Part shown: piece after piece, positions 8,966 through 17,909 of the stretch | Position numbering within the stretch: the first letter of the stretch is position 1 | How the letters are laid out: each line of letters starts with the position of its first letter | Assembly (NCBI GenBank): GCA_900470195.1 | Contig: UEIJ01000012.1 | Location: forward strand, 62,001-126,000 | Source of the DNA: Hyphomicrobiales bacterium | Lineage (GTDB): Bacteria > Pseudomonadota > Alphaproteobacteria > Rhizobiales > Rhizobiaceae | Length of the DNA stretch: 64,000 nucleotides | Direction of reading: 5' to 3' | Position numbers and translations under genes: made by a program | Notes under the pieces: model-generated | Told to the model about the DNA's origin: nothing | The model's database searches: none | The model's input: only the letters and a program-made list of their open reading frames with translations

Positions 8966-9478
8966 TCATGGGGTGTGCCCAGCGTGGTCATCCGAATTTG
9001 CTGTTGCACCCTTTTGGACGACAAACTCCACTTCCACGGGCCCTGCCTTCTCGAACTGCAGCGTTGCCTTGAACTTCTCACCCTCCGCAGGACGCTGCAT
9101 CGGTTTTTCAAACATGATGTGTGCGGCGCCCGGCTCCAGCTTCACAGTGGAGCCGGCGCTTATTGTGATGCCTTCCTTGACGGGTCGCATACGCGCCACT
9201 CCGTCGACGACAGATGATACGTGGATTTCAAACCGCTCAGCGACCGGACTGCTTCCTCCAAGAAGGCGATCATCCGTCGTGCCCGTGTTGACGATCGTCA
9301 GATAACCGCCAAGAACCGGAGCAACCACAGGAGCCTGTAAGGACCACGGATGCTTTATCTCCAGGCTCCCTACCGTAAAATCATGAGACGATGCAGGACC
9401 GAAAGACGCAGTCACGCACGTCAAGGCAACGAGCCCGCAAGCCAGTGTTTTTTGAAATGGCACGTAATTTCTCCGCAT
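8966..9478 (-). CDS. PCuAC periplasmic copper chaperone
   Basis: 170 residues with a signal peptide (about 1-32). The copper site is complete: His86, Met97 (His-x10-Met), then His120-x-Met122, plus a His-rich C-terminus (DDHAGH). Family role: binds Cu(I) in the periplasm and delivers it, for example to cytochrome oxidase CuA. It lies directly downstream of the P1B-ATPase gene (105 bp gap, same strand), so it may be cotranscribed. It is the intact counterpart of the degenerate copy at 4122-4631. Confidence 0.88.
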   Translation of the reverse strand: MRRNYVPFQKTLACGLVALTCVTASFGPASSHDFTVGSLEIKHPWSLQAPVVAPVLGGYLTIVNTGTTDDRLLGGSSPVAERFEIHVSSVVDGVARMRPVKEGITISAGSTVKLEPGAAHIMFEKPMQRPAEGEKFKATLQFEKAGPVEVEFVVQKGATANSDDHAGHTP

Positions 9479-9583
9479 AGTTAGTGGGATACATCAGATC
9501 CGAAACCGTCATCTCTCGAGAGGTCTGAACAGGTTGGCATGACGACAAGTTGAAAGAGACCTGGAACGCCGGTGGCGCCGCGT

Positions 9584-11839
9584 TCAGCGAATGGGACGTA
9601 ACAACCGCAACGCATTCATGGTTACAAGGACTGTCGCACCCGTATCGGCAAGAATTGCAGGCCACAGGCCCGTGATGCCCAGGATAGTCGTCACCAAAAA
9701 TACCACCTTCAAACTCAAAGCGATGGTAATGTTCTGGAAAATGTTGCGCATAGTACGTTTCGAGAGATCGATCATAAGGGCGACATCAGCCACCCTGCCG
9801 TGGAGAACCGCGGCGTCTGCCGTCTCCAGCGCCACGTCCGTTCCACCACCCATAGCAATCCCGACATCAGCTGCCGCTAGCGCTGGCGCGTCATTGATCC
9901 CATCGCCGATCTTGCCGACAACATAGCCCTCTTTCTTCAATTCGCCCACGATCCGCTGCTTGTCTTCAGGCATCAGCTCCGCACGGACCTCGATGCCGAG
10001 TTGCGCACCGATGGCGGTGGCGGTCCGCTTGTTGTCGCCTGTCAGCATGATCGTCTTTATGCCTGCATCCGTCAGGGCCTTGAGGCCCGCAACAGCATCG
10101 GCTCTAGGCTCGTCGCGCATGGCAATGGCACCAGCGAGAACATCGCCAATGACCAGTACAGACACGGTCTTTCCTTCATCGTTGAGAGACGTGATCTTCT
10201 CCAAGTGAGCAACTGGAACCGGAACTCGCTCTGCTGCAGCCCTGGGCGAGCCAAAAAAGACCTCGACACCATCTACGATGGCGGAAACACCCTTGCCGCC
10301 GAGAGCCTTCGCATCGGTCCCCGTGGGAGGTACGATGCCTTCCTCCTTGGCCTTGCTTAAGATCGCAAGGGCGAGAGGATGGCTGGATCCCACTTCAAGC
10401 GCTGCGGCAAACCGAAGGACGTCCTCACTTTCCCGGCCGAACGGGACCACATCAGTCACCTGCGGTTTGCCTTCGGTGAGCGTGCCAGTCTTGTCGAAAG
10501 CAATCGCCGTAAGGTTGCCAAGTCCTTCTAGAACGGCGCCGCCTTTGAGGAGCAGGCCGCGGCGTGCGCCCGACGACAGTGATGCAGCGATCGCAGCCGG
10601 GGTCGAAATTACGAGCGCGCATGGGCAGCCTATCAGCAGGACAGCAAGTCCCTTGTAAACCCACTCACTCCATATTCCACCTGCGAAAAGCGGAGGGATG
10701 ACCGCCACCAAAGCGGCAACGACAACTACACCGGGTGTGTAGTATTTTGAAAAACGGTCAATAAAGCGCTCAGTCGGAGCCTTGGATTCCTGCGCTTCCT
10801 CGACGAGACGAACGACACGGGCGATCGTATTGTCTGCGGCTGCGGCCGTGACCCTGACACGCAGAACCGCATCACCATTTACGGTGCCTGCAAAAACAGT
10901 GTCGTCGACCGCCTTGCGAACAGGCACGCTTTCGCCAGTCACTGGCGCTTCGTCAATCGAGCTTTCACCTGCAATGATGACACCATCGGCGGAGATCCGG
11001 TCGCCAGGGCGAACCATAATGATTGAACCGACCGCAAGAGTTTCGGCCGGCACCTCGCGAGTCTCGCTGCCTTCCTCCAATATCGCCGTTTTGGGAACGA
11101 GCGCCGTAAGCGACTTGATGCTGTCGCGCGCTTTTCCAGCGGCGACGCCCTCGAGCAGTTCGCCGACAAGGAAGAGGAAAACAACCGCCGCAGCCTCTTC
11201 GGTCGCATTGATGACCAGTGCGCCAGCAGCGGCGATCGTCATAAGCATCTCGATGGAGAATGGCGTGCCAGCCAGTGCGGCCATAATAGCCCTTCGGGCT
11301 ATGGGCACGAGGCCGACAAGCATTGCTATCGTGTAGGCGTAGGTCTCGATCGCCGGGACCAGGTACCCAATGCCGTAAGCGACGGCCAGTGATGCCCCTG
11401 CCAAGATCGTCAGGCGCCCCTTCTTGCTCGCCCACCAAGGACCTTCGGAAGAACCATGATCGTGACCGTGGAGTCCCTCAAATTTGCCCTCTGCCGAGCT
11501 TTTCGATCCGTGGTCGTGTCCAGCGTGGGCGTTGTGAGAAGCTTCTTGGATAGTAGACGATGAGTGCCGGTCGGTTCCTGGGATGGGCACGATCGTGTAA
11601 CCGAGACCGGAGACCCGCTTTTCGATGGCTTTCATATCCGCTGATTGCCGATGTTTGACCGTCATGGTTCCGGCCGTCACCGACACGGCGACGTCTTCGA
11701 CAGCGTCTATCCGTCTGATGGCCGTGTCGATCTTGGCGGCACATGACGCACAATCCATTCCGCCGATACGGAAACGTGCCTGCAGGATAGGGGGTGCCAT
11801 TCCGGTTACCCGGAAACGAGTTTGTAACGAGTCGCTCAC
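9584..11839 (-). CDS. P1B-type heavy-metal ATPase (Zn/Cd/Pb exporter, ZntA/CadA type)
   Basis: 751 residues. In order: a heavy-metal-associated domain with GMDCASC (Cys30, Cys33), a His-rich linker (about 101-130), membrane helices, the TGES loop, the CPC motif (405-407), phosphorylated Asp449 in DKTGTLTEG, an SSHP motif and the GDGINDAPAL hinge. CPC with one HMA domain and a His-rich linker fits Zn2+/Cd2+/Pb2+ rather than Cu+ export. The first 20 residues repeat the start of the HMA domain (FRVTGM, then FRIGGM), a small internal duplication. The promoter carries a MerR operator in an over-long 19-bp spacer. Confidence 0.93.
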   Translation of the reverse strand: MSDSLQTRFRVTGMAPPILQARFRIGGMDCASCAAKIDTAIRRIDAVEDVAVSVTAGTMTVKHRQSADMKAIEKRVSGLGYTIVPIPGTDRHSSSTIQEASHNAHAGHDHGSKSSAEGKFEGLHGHDHGSSEGPWWASKKGRLTILAGASLAVAYGIGYLVPAIETYAYTIAMLVGLVPIARRAIMAALAGTPFSIEMLMTIAAAGALVINATEEAAAVVFLFLVGELLEGVAAGKARDSIKSLTALVPKTAILEEGSETREVPAETLAVGSIIMVRPGDRISADGVIIAGESSIDEAPVTGESVPVRKAVDDTVFAGTVNGDAVLRVRVTAAAADNTIARVVRLVEEAQESKAPTERFIDRFSKYYTPGVVVVAALVAVIPPLFAGGIWSEWVYKGLAVLLIGCPCALVISTPAAIAASLSSGARRGLLLKGGAVLEGLGNLTAIAFDKTGTLTEGKPQVTDVVPFGRESEDVLRFAAALEVGSSHPLALAILSKAKEEGIVPPTGTDAKALGGKGVSAIVDGVEVFFGSPRAAAERVPVPVAHLEKITSLNDEGKTVSVLVIGDVLAGAIAMRDEPRADAVAGLKALTDAGIKTIMLTGDNKRTATAIGAQLGIEVRAELMPEDKQRIVGELKKEGYVVGKIGDGINDAPALAAADVGIAMGGGTDVALETADAAVLHGRVADVALMIDLSKRTMRNIFQNITIALSLKVVFLVTTILGITGLWPAILADTGATVLVTMNALRLLRPIR

Positions 11840-11866
11840 TGGAAATCCTCACATTGTGAAAGATTA

Positions 11867-11897
11867 ATCGTACGACCTCTAGCCACTAGAGGTGCAA
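11867..11897 (-). promoter_or_regulatory. MerR-controlled promoter of the P1B-ATPase gene
   Basis: Read on the minus strand: -35 TTGCAC (11892-11897), a 19-bp spacer, and -10 TACGAT (11867-11872). The spacer is filled by a perfect 19-bp dyad, ACCTCTAG-CCA-CTAGAGGT (11875-11893). A 19-bp spacer with a dyad between the hexamers is the hallmark of promoters activated by DNA distortion by MerR proteins. The start codon is 28 bp downstream. Confidence 0.85.
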
Positions 11898-12111
11898 GCA
11901 AAAACTTTCGCGGTTCGACAGGGGCGCTTGATATCGACTAATTGGTGCGAGGGCCGCGAGCCCTGCAATGCCGCCACAGCGGTGCTTAAAAGCTGATGGG
12001 CATGACCAAGTCTCGAAACGCCTTGAGCGGATCCGAATTATCGTCCACCCAAAACTTCATGGCCAACGCGGTTGCTCTGACTGATGGCGGGAACAAGAAA
12101 GCCGATTGAAA

Positions 12112-12130
12112 TATCCCCTCCAGGGGGATA
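12112..12130. promoter_or_regulatory. CsoR/RcnR-type operator overlapping the ribosome-binding region
   Basis: A perfect 19-bp inverted repeat, TATCCCC-TCCAG-GGGGATA. A G/C tract flanked by AT ends is the form known for CsoR/RcnR/InrS operators. It ends 10 bp before the ATG at 12141, so the right arm runs into the ribosome-binding site. Confidence 0.72.
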
Positions 12131-12140
12131 GGAATTGCCC

Positions 12141-12416
12141 ATGAGCGAGCATCGACACGAAACGCATCCCGATATCATCAAGCGCCTCAAGCGTGCCGAA
12201 GGCCATCTGAGGAGTGTCACCGCCATGATCGAGGCAGGAAAACCTTGTCTCGACATCGCGCAACAACTGGATGCCGTCGAAAAGGCAGTCCGCAACGCCA
12301 AGCGCACGCTGATCCAGGACCATCTCGACCATTGCCTGGAGGAAACGGTGGGCGCGCTGGATCTCTCGCAGCGAAAGACGATCGACGACTTTAAGACCAT
12401 CACGAAGTACCTCTGA
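12141..12416 (+). CDS. CsoR/RcnR-family regulator with nickel-type (InrS-like) ligand set
   Basis: 91 residues from ATG at 12141 (AGGA ribosome site 7 bp upstream; a TTG at 12135 adds 2). All-alpha DUF156 fold with IIKRLKRAEGHLRSV. The W-X-Y-Z metal fingerprint reads His4, Cys36, His61, Cys65. His-Cys-His-Cys is the set of the nickel sensor InrS, whereas copper CsoR lacks the first His and RcnR has His at the last position. It is followed 12 bp later by an NreB/NrsD-like exporter, the target class of InrS. I infer nickel (possibly cobalt) derepression of this two-gene operon. Confidence 0.88.
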   Translation: MSEHRHETHPDIIKRLKRAEGHLRSVTAMIEAGKPCLDIAQQLDAVEKAVRNAKRTLIQDHLDHCLEETVGALDLSQRKTIDDFKTITKYL

Positions 12417-12428
12417 AGGACGCGGTCG

Positions 12429-13748
12429 ATGCTGGATGTTCTGCGCAATCGAACCTATCGGCGTCTGTTTCTCGCGCAGGTCATCGCGCTCCTCGGAACG
12501 GGGCTTGCCACAGTCGCACTTGGTCTGCTTGCCTTCGATCTCGCGGGTGATCGTGCCGGAGCGGTGCTCGGCACAGCGCTGGCGATCAAGATGATCGCCT
12601 ATGTGGCTGTCGCCCCGGTTGCCGGAGCCTTCGCAGAGGTGCTACCGCGCCGGGCCATGCTGGTTACGCTCGATGTCATTAGGGCCGCAGTCGCGCTCTG
12701 TCTGCCGTTCGTCACGGAGATCTGGCAGGTCTATGTCCTGATCTTCGTCCTCCAGTCTGCGTCCGCCGCCTTTACTCCGGCATTCCAGGCGACGATCCCC
12801 GATGTCCTGCCGGCAGAAAAGGATTATACCCGGGCGCTTTCTCTCTCACGTCTCGCCTATGATCTGGAAAGCCTTGTCAGCCCGATCCTGGCGGCGGCCC
12901 TGTTGACGGTCATCTCCTTCCATTCGCTCTTTGCCGGAACCGTCTTCGGGTTCCTGGCCTCAGCGGCACTCGTCGTTTCCGTGACGCTGCCAAATCATCC
13001 CGCGAAAGAGCGCCGGAGCATCTACGAGCGGACGACACGCGGCTTGAAGATCTATCTCGCGACGCCGCGGCTGAGGGGATTGCTCGCGCTCTGCCTCACG
13101 GTGTCTGCCGCAGGCGCCATAGTGATCGTCAATACCGTCGTCTTCGTGCAGGCAAAGTTCGAACTGACAGCCTCCGACACGGCGATTGCGCTCGCGACAT
13201 TCGGGTCGGGCTCGATGCTCGCGGCGCTCTTGCTGCCCAGGCTTCTCGACCGAGTTTCAGACAGGTTCGTCATGCTCTACGGCGCTGCACTTCTCAGTGC
13301 AGGCCTGATCGCGACTGCATTCATCGAGACCTACAGTCTGCTGCTGGCGCTTTGGTTTCTGCTCGGCATTGGCTACTCCGTCGTTCAGACACCATCCGGC
13401 CGTCTGCTGCGGCGGTCAGCTCATCCGGAGGATCGGCCGGCGCTCTTCGCCGCCCATTTCGCGCTGTCTCACGCCTGCTGGCTGATAACCTACCCACTCG
13501 CGGGGTGGCTCGGCGTCGCAATCGGTCTTCCTGGGACCGCCTTGGTTATGGCGGCAATGGGCGCGGCGGGTCTGGTTGCCGCATTGTCACTGTGGGAGAT
13601 GGCAGATGAAGCCGAGGTGGAACACAGTCACGATGACCTTGCAGATGACGACCCGCATCTGCGCGAGGGACACCATCGCCACGGTCACCGGCACAGTCAC
13701 GCCTTCATGATCGATCGGCTACATCCGGACTGGCCACGTGAGCATTAA
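12429..13748 (+). CDS. nreB: MFS nickel/cobalt exporter, NreB/NrsD-like
   Basis: 439 residues, 12 hydrophobic helices of the major facilitator superfamily. The start (LDVLRNRTYRRLFLAQV) and the His-rich cytoplasmic tail (about 397-430, HHRHGHRHSH) are typical of NreB/NrsD nickel efflux pumps. The AAGGA ribosome site overlaps the stop of the upstream regulator, so the two are translated from one message. Nickel specificity is inferred from this match and from the regulator; cobalt is possible. Confidence 0.87.
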   Translation: MLDVLRNRTYRRLFLAQVIALLGTGLATVALGLLAFDLAGDRAGAVLGTALAIKMIAYVAVAPVAGAFAEVLPRRAMLVTLDVIRAAVALCLPFVTEIWQVYVLIFVLQSASAAFTPAFQATIPDVLPAEKDYTRALSLSRLAYDLESLVSPILAAALLTVISFHSLFAGTVFGFLASAALVVSVTLPNHPAKERRSIYERTTRGLKIYLATPRLRGLLALCLTVSAAGAIVIVNTVVFVQAKFELTASDTAIALATFGSGSMLAALLLPRLLDRVSDRFVMLYGAALLSAGLIATAFIETYSLLLALWFLLGIGYSVVQTPSGRLLRRSAHPEDRPALFAAHFALSHACWLITYPLAGWLGVAIGLPGTALVMAAMGAAGLVAALSLWEMADEAEVEHSHDDLADDDPHLREGHHRHGHRHSHAFMIDRLHPDWPREH

Positions 13749-14195
13749 TCCATCCTGATGCAGGGGTCACTTACCGCTGTACGCCCGTAGTAGCTATAAG
13801 TCCGGTCATCCGAATGTCTTCTTTTGGAGCAATAGCTCTCACAGCCTCGCCTTGAAAGGACTCGAACCGGCGACAGGAATGTCTAAAGGTCCTAGATGCT
13901 GATATCATTCAATTTTCCGCTAAACATCTTGTCACCAAGCGGTCGCCGCAGCAATTTCTCCTTCATTCATCACCTGCGGCGACTGGAGCTTGTGTGTCGA
14001 GCATGGCTGATGATGACCACAAGTATCACCTACTTTTCCCATCGAACAAGCCGCCTCCCGTCAGCATCAATCGGCACTTGTCAATCCATCAGTTGCCAAT
14101 TGTGGAACCTGCCATGTTAGAGTTGAAATTGACGGTGACGCGCCCGTCGTCACCAGATAAACAATTTAACAACGTGTTTTTGGCCTGGGGGCAGT
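13749..14195. other. Intergenic region before the restriction enzyme
   Basis: About 450 bp with no convincing gene. GC content drops compared with the nreB side. A GGACTCGAACC stretch near 13858 looks like part of a tRNA T-arm but has no matching stem. The final 30 bp (TGGGGGCAG before GTG at 14196) supply a ribosome site for the next gene. Confidence 0.5.
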
Positions 14196-17100
14196 GTGGC
14201 AGTATCCGCAGATGATTTTGTCCGAAAATGGAAATCCGTAGAACTTAAAGAGCGATCGGCGGCCCAAGAGCATTTTATCGATCTTTGCCACCTTCTTGGA
14301 GAGCCGACGCCTGCCGATGCTGACAAGGCCGGCGAATTCTATTGTTTTGAGCGCGGCGCAACCAAAACCACCGGCGGAGAGGGGTGGGCGGATGTCTGGA
14401 AACGCGGCCATTTTGGTTGGGAGTACAAAGGAAAGCGAAAGAACCTAAATGCTGCCTTCGCGCAGCTTCAGCAGTATGCTTTGGCTCTCGAAAATCCTCC
14501 TTTGCTTGTGGTTTGCGACCTCGATCGTTTCGTCATCCATACCAACTGGACGAATTCGGTTAGCGCCAAGCATGAGTTTGCCCTCGAAGATTTGCGTGAT
14601 GCCGGCATTCTTCAAAAGCTGAAATGGGTGATGTCCGACCCCGAGCAATTGCGGCCAGGGACGACACGACAGGGTTTGACTGAAGCGGTCGCAGCGGAGT
14701 TTGCCACTCTCGCGCACTTGCTTCGCACCCGGGATGGCCATGCGCCGGATAAGGTTGCGCATTTCATTAACAGGCTTGTCTTCTGTATGTTTGCTGAAGA
14801 TGCCGATCTGCTGCCAAACAAGATGTTTCGACGCATGCTCGGGGCGGCCAAAGCAGACCCCGTCAAATTTACCAAGCATGCTTCGACCCTCTTTGCCGCC
14901 ATGAAAGATGGGGGACTGGTGGGTTTCGAAAACATCGAGTGGTTTAACGGCGGCCTGTTTGACAACGCCGAAGCTCTGCCTCTTACTGCCGAAGATATTG
15001 AGCTTTGCATTCGCGCTGCCGACCAGGACTGGAGCGAGATCGATCCGTCGATTTTCGGCACCCTGTTTGTCCGAGGGCTTGATCCTGACAAACGTTCCGA
15101 GACCGGATCGGAATACACCGACCGCGATAAGATCATGACGATTATTCGGCCTGTAATCACAGAGCCTCTGCTACGCGAATGGGATTCTGTGCGAGAGGGC
15201 ATAGTTAACATAATCAATCCTGCGCGGGACGCCGTTGACGAAGCGGTTGCGAACGCTTCCAGCTATCCCGAATTGGCAGAGGAGGTTCGCAGCGTCTCTG
15301 GCCGGCTGACTGCCCGCCCCCAGCTGGAGCTTTTTGACGACCTCGCCAAGCAACGCAGGGTCCGCACGTTGGATGCCACTCGTGCAAGCCTGCGGGCAGC
15401 GGCGGCAGCACTTAGCCAAGCGCATAAGCAGGGGGAAGCTGCATTCAATGAATTCCTGGCACGCTTGCGCAGGTTCCGGGTTCTTGATCCTGCATGTGGC
15501 TCAGGCAATTTTCTGTACCTTGCGCTCGTTGAATTAAAGAATTTGGAACGCCGGGTATCGATCGAGGGAGAGCAGCTTGGATTTCCACCTGCGTTTCCCG
15601 CCATCGGACCCGAAGCGTTGCTGGGGATTGAAATTAACCCGTACGCTGCTGAATTGGCCCGTGTCTCCGTCTGGATTGGTGAGATTCAGTGGATGCGCAG
15701 GAACGGTTTCAATGTCGGCCGTCAGCCCATCCTGAAACCACTAACTACCATTGAATGCCGCAATGCAATTATCACTTCAGACGGTTCGCCTGCTGTTTGG
15801 CCGTCGGCAGAAGCGATCGTCGGAAACCCACCTTACCTTGGGGCAAAGCTCCTGAAGCGGCGGCTTGGCGTACCAATGACGGATGCGATCCGCAAAGTTT
15901 ACGATGGCCGTTTGCCCGGCTTTACAGACCTTGTTTGTTATTGGTTCGAGAATGCCAGGGAGGCCATTGAACAGGGGCGAACCCGTCGCGCGGGTCTGGT
16001 TTCCACCAATTCAATCCGCAAGAATACGAATTTACCTGTCATGCATCGGATTGCGGCTTCAACCACGATTTATGCCGCGTGGCCCGAAGAGCAATGGACG
16101 GTCGACGGCGCGGCTGTGGACGTTTCCCTCATTTGCTTTGGAGATAGTGAAGGCGGAGCCATTCTTCTCAATGGTGAACCTGTTGGCTCGATAAACGCAG
16201 ATTTGACGACTGGATTGGACCTCACAGCCGCAGGCCCCCTCGTGCAAAATAGAAATGGTGCATTTCTGGGGATTCAGAAAAGTGGTCCGTTTGATATTCC
16301 GGGTGAGTTGGCGCGTGCATGGATGAGGGAGCCTACCAACCCCAATGGGCGCAGGAACACCGAGGTTCTAAAACCGTATTGGAATGGTGACGATGTAACC
16401 GGCCGACCGCGCGATATTTGGTTCATCGACCTTCCGCTCGGCTTGAGCAAGGCGGACGCCGCTCTATTCGAATCTCCTTTTCGCCATGTTGCTACCACGC
16501 TAGATGAAGATGGGAAAACCGTCGAGCAGTTACGGGGAGCATTAGGTGAGCGGGCCGGGCCACGATGGTGGGAACCGCATTGGCCAAGGCCGGAGATGCG
16601 ATCTCGTATCGAGCAATTAAACCGGTACATAATTACGCCGGAGACAGCGCAGCACCGGCTGTTTGTCTGGCAGTCATTTCCTGTATTGCCGGATAAGAAT
16701 TTGATCGTTATCCCCCGTGAGGATGATCTAATGTTTGGCCTGCTCCACAACAAATTTCATGAAGCATGGGCGTTGCGAAAAGGCTCTGATCTTGAAGATC
16801 GCCCCCGCTATACGCATACGTCAACGTTCGCAACTTTTCCCTTTCCTGATGGAATGACGCCCGACATAGCCGTCGATGCAGCACGAGGATTGCCGGCAGC
16901 CGCCGCAATCGAGGCCGCCGCCGCCCGCCTTGCCGCGCTGAGGGAGAATTGGCTTTATCCAGATGATCTCGTCGTCGAGCAGCCTGAGGAATTTCCCGGT
17001 TTCCCCCCGCGTCGGATTGCCAAAGATTCTGGTGCAAGGGTGGCTCTTGCGAAACGAACGTTGACGAGCCTTTACAATGATAGGCCTGAATGGTTGGCCC

Positions 17101-17237
17101 AAGTCCACGGTGCGCTGGATATCGCCGTAGCGCGGGCCTATGGATGGCCCGAAGATATCGAACTGGACGACGCAATTTCAAGATTGTTGCAGCTAAACTT
17201 GCAGCGCTCCTCAAAGAAGCCAGTAGCCGCGGAATAG
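14196..17237 (+). CDS. MmeI-like type IIG/IIL restriction-modification enzyme (single chain)
   Basis: 1013 residues from GTG at 14196. The N-terminal nuclease motif Asp66-x9-Glu76-x-Lys78 (in WADVWKRGHFGWEYKG) has exactly the D-x9-ExK spacing of MmeI. A helical spacer follows, then a gamma-class N6-adenine methyltransferase: motif I DPACGSGNF at about 431-439 and motif IV NPPY at 544-547. The remaining 450 residues would hold the target-recognition and C-terminal helical domains. Family knowledge: such enzymes cut at a fixed distance from the site and modify one strand for protection. No separate methylase or specificity gene is nearby, as expected. Codon use and GC are lower than in neighbours, suggesting transfer. 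Confidence 0.9.
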   Translation: MAVSADDFVRKWKSVELKERSAAQEHFIDLCHLLGEPTPADADKAGEFYCFERGATKTTGGEGWADVWKRGHFGWEYKGKRKNLNAAFAQLQQYALALENPPLLVVCDLDRFVIHTNWTNSVSAKHEFALEDLRDAGILQKLKWVMSDPEQLRPGTTRQGLTEAVAAEFATLAHLLRTRDGHAPDKVAHFINRLVFCMFAEDADLLPNKMFRRMLGAAKADPVKFTKHASTLFAAMKDGGLVGFENIEWFNGGLFDNAEALPLTAEDIELCIRAADQDWSEIDPSIFGTLFVRGLDPDKRSETGSEYTDRDKIMTIIRPVITEPLLREWDSVREGIVNIINPARDAVDEAVANASSYPELAEEVRSVSGRLTARPQLELFDDLAKQRRVRTLDATRASLRAAAAALSQAHKQGEAAFNEFLARLRRFRVLDPACGSGNFLYLALVELKNLERRVSIEGEQLGFPPAFPAIGPEALLGIEINPYAAELARVSVWIGEIQWMRRNGFNVGRQPILKPLTTIECRNAIITSDGSPAVWPSAEAIVGNPPYLGAKLLKRRLGVPMTDAIRKVYDGRLPGFTDLVCYWFENAREAIEQGRTRRAGLVSTNSIRKNTNLPVMHRIAASTTIYAAWPEEQWTVDGAAVDVSLICFGDSEGGAILLNGEPVGSINADLTTGLDLTAAGPLVQNRNGAFLGIQKSGPFDIPGELARAWMREPTNPNGRRNTEVLKPYWNGDDVTGRPRDIWFIDLPLGLSKADAALFESPFRHVATTLDEDGKTVEQLRGALGERAGPRWWEPHWPRPEMRSRIEQLNRYIITPETAQHRLFVWQSFPVLPDKNLIVIPREDDLMFGLLHNKFHEAWALRKGSDLEDRPRYTHTSTFATFPFPDGMTPDIAVDAARGLPAAAAIEAAAARLAALRENWLYPDDLVVEQPEEFPGFPPRRIAKDSGARVALAKRTLTSLYNDRPEWLAQVHGALDIAVARAYGWPEDIELDDAISRLLQLNLQRSSKKPVAAE

Positions 17238-17246
17238 CGCTTCCGT

Positions 17247-17834
17247 CTATTCAAGTGCCTCTTTAAGCTGTTTTACCAACTCGTCGCGCCGGTCTTTATT
17301 AAGGCCGTCGAGATTCAACTGGCGCCAGCGGATGGCGGGCAGGCTGGCCGCATCGGGCAGGCCGATCAAATCCCAATCGGGCTTTCCTTCCTCGAAACCG
17401 ATCAGGAAATCACGGTGTTTCCTGGGCATGTAGCCTATCAGTTCGCTAATCATGCGTTCGCGCGTGGCAACCAGCTCGGCGAGCGGAACAGTATCGCCTG
17501 TCATACCGGAAAAATGCCGTTCATAGACTTCGGTAATATCCTTGCGGGGTGGCGCTATTACCTCCGCCATCGGCCGATCATGGCTTGCCAGATAGATCAG
17601 AAAGGCGATCCGCACTTCGTCGGTAAACCCCTCATTCGCAAGGAGATCGCGCACGTCAAAAAGATCGCGCGGGTGCTGGCGGTCGAGTGCCGCCACTAGC
17701 TTGCCGCCATAGAGGTCGGCGAACGATACGATCCGCGCTTCCGCAAAGCCGAAGGCTTCTTCAGCCGCCGGGCGGACCTGGCGCAGCTCCGGAGCGTAGA
17801 CGCAGCCGCGTAGCACCGGCGTAACCTCTATTTT
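17247..17834 (-). pseudogene. AbiEii-type nucleotidyltransferase toxin, 5' truncated
   Basis: The frame encodes about 190 residues of the C-terminal two thirds of an AbiEii/AbiGii nucleotidyltransferase toxin (VLRGCVYAP, VSFADLYGGKLVAALDRQHPRDLFDV). Homology continues in frame upstream of the first ATG (17816), through IEVTPVLRG, up to base 17834, where a Tn3-type end begins. The N-terminal catalytic GS-x10-DxD region is therefore missing and no AbiEi antitoxin gene is present. Family role: type IV toxin of an abortive-infection/TA pair. As it stands it is almost surely inactive. It is tail-to-tail with the MmeI-like gene (9 bp apart). Confidence 0.78.
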
Positions 17835-17872
17835 GGGGCTCTGTGGTCATTTCTACATTAATACACGCTAAG
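17835..17872. repeat. Tn3-family terminal inverted repeat (single end)
   Basis: Thirty-eight bases starting GGGG and ending ACGCTAAG, the size and end bases of Tn3-family IRs. The outer end (GGGG) faces left and abuts the truncated AbiEii gene, so the element once extended rightward. It matches the IR at 18233-18269 at most positions and in the same orientation. Confidence 0.75.
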
Positions 17873-17909
17873 GGCATTTTGCAGGTGACGGGAAACACAG
17901 GATTTTCGC

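Noticed and set aside
13840..13910. tRNA-like stretch (GGACTCGAACCGGCGAC on the plus strand).
   Set aside because: The T-loop resembles a tRNA, but the T-stem pairs only at two positions. No acceptor, D or anticodon arm follows in either direction.
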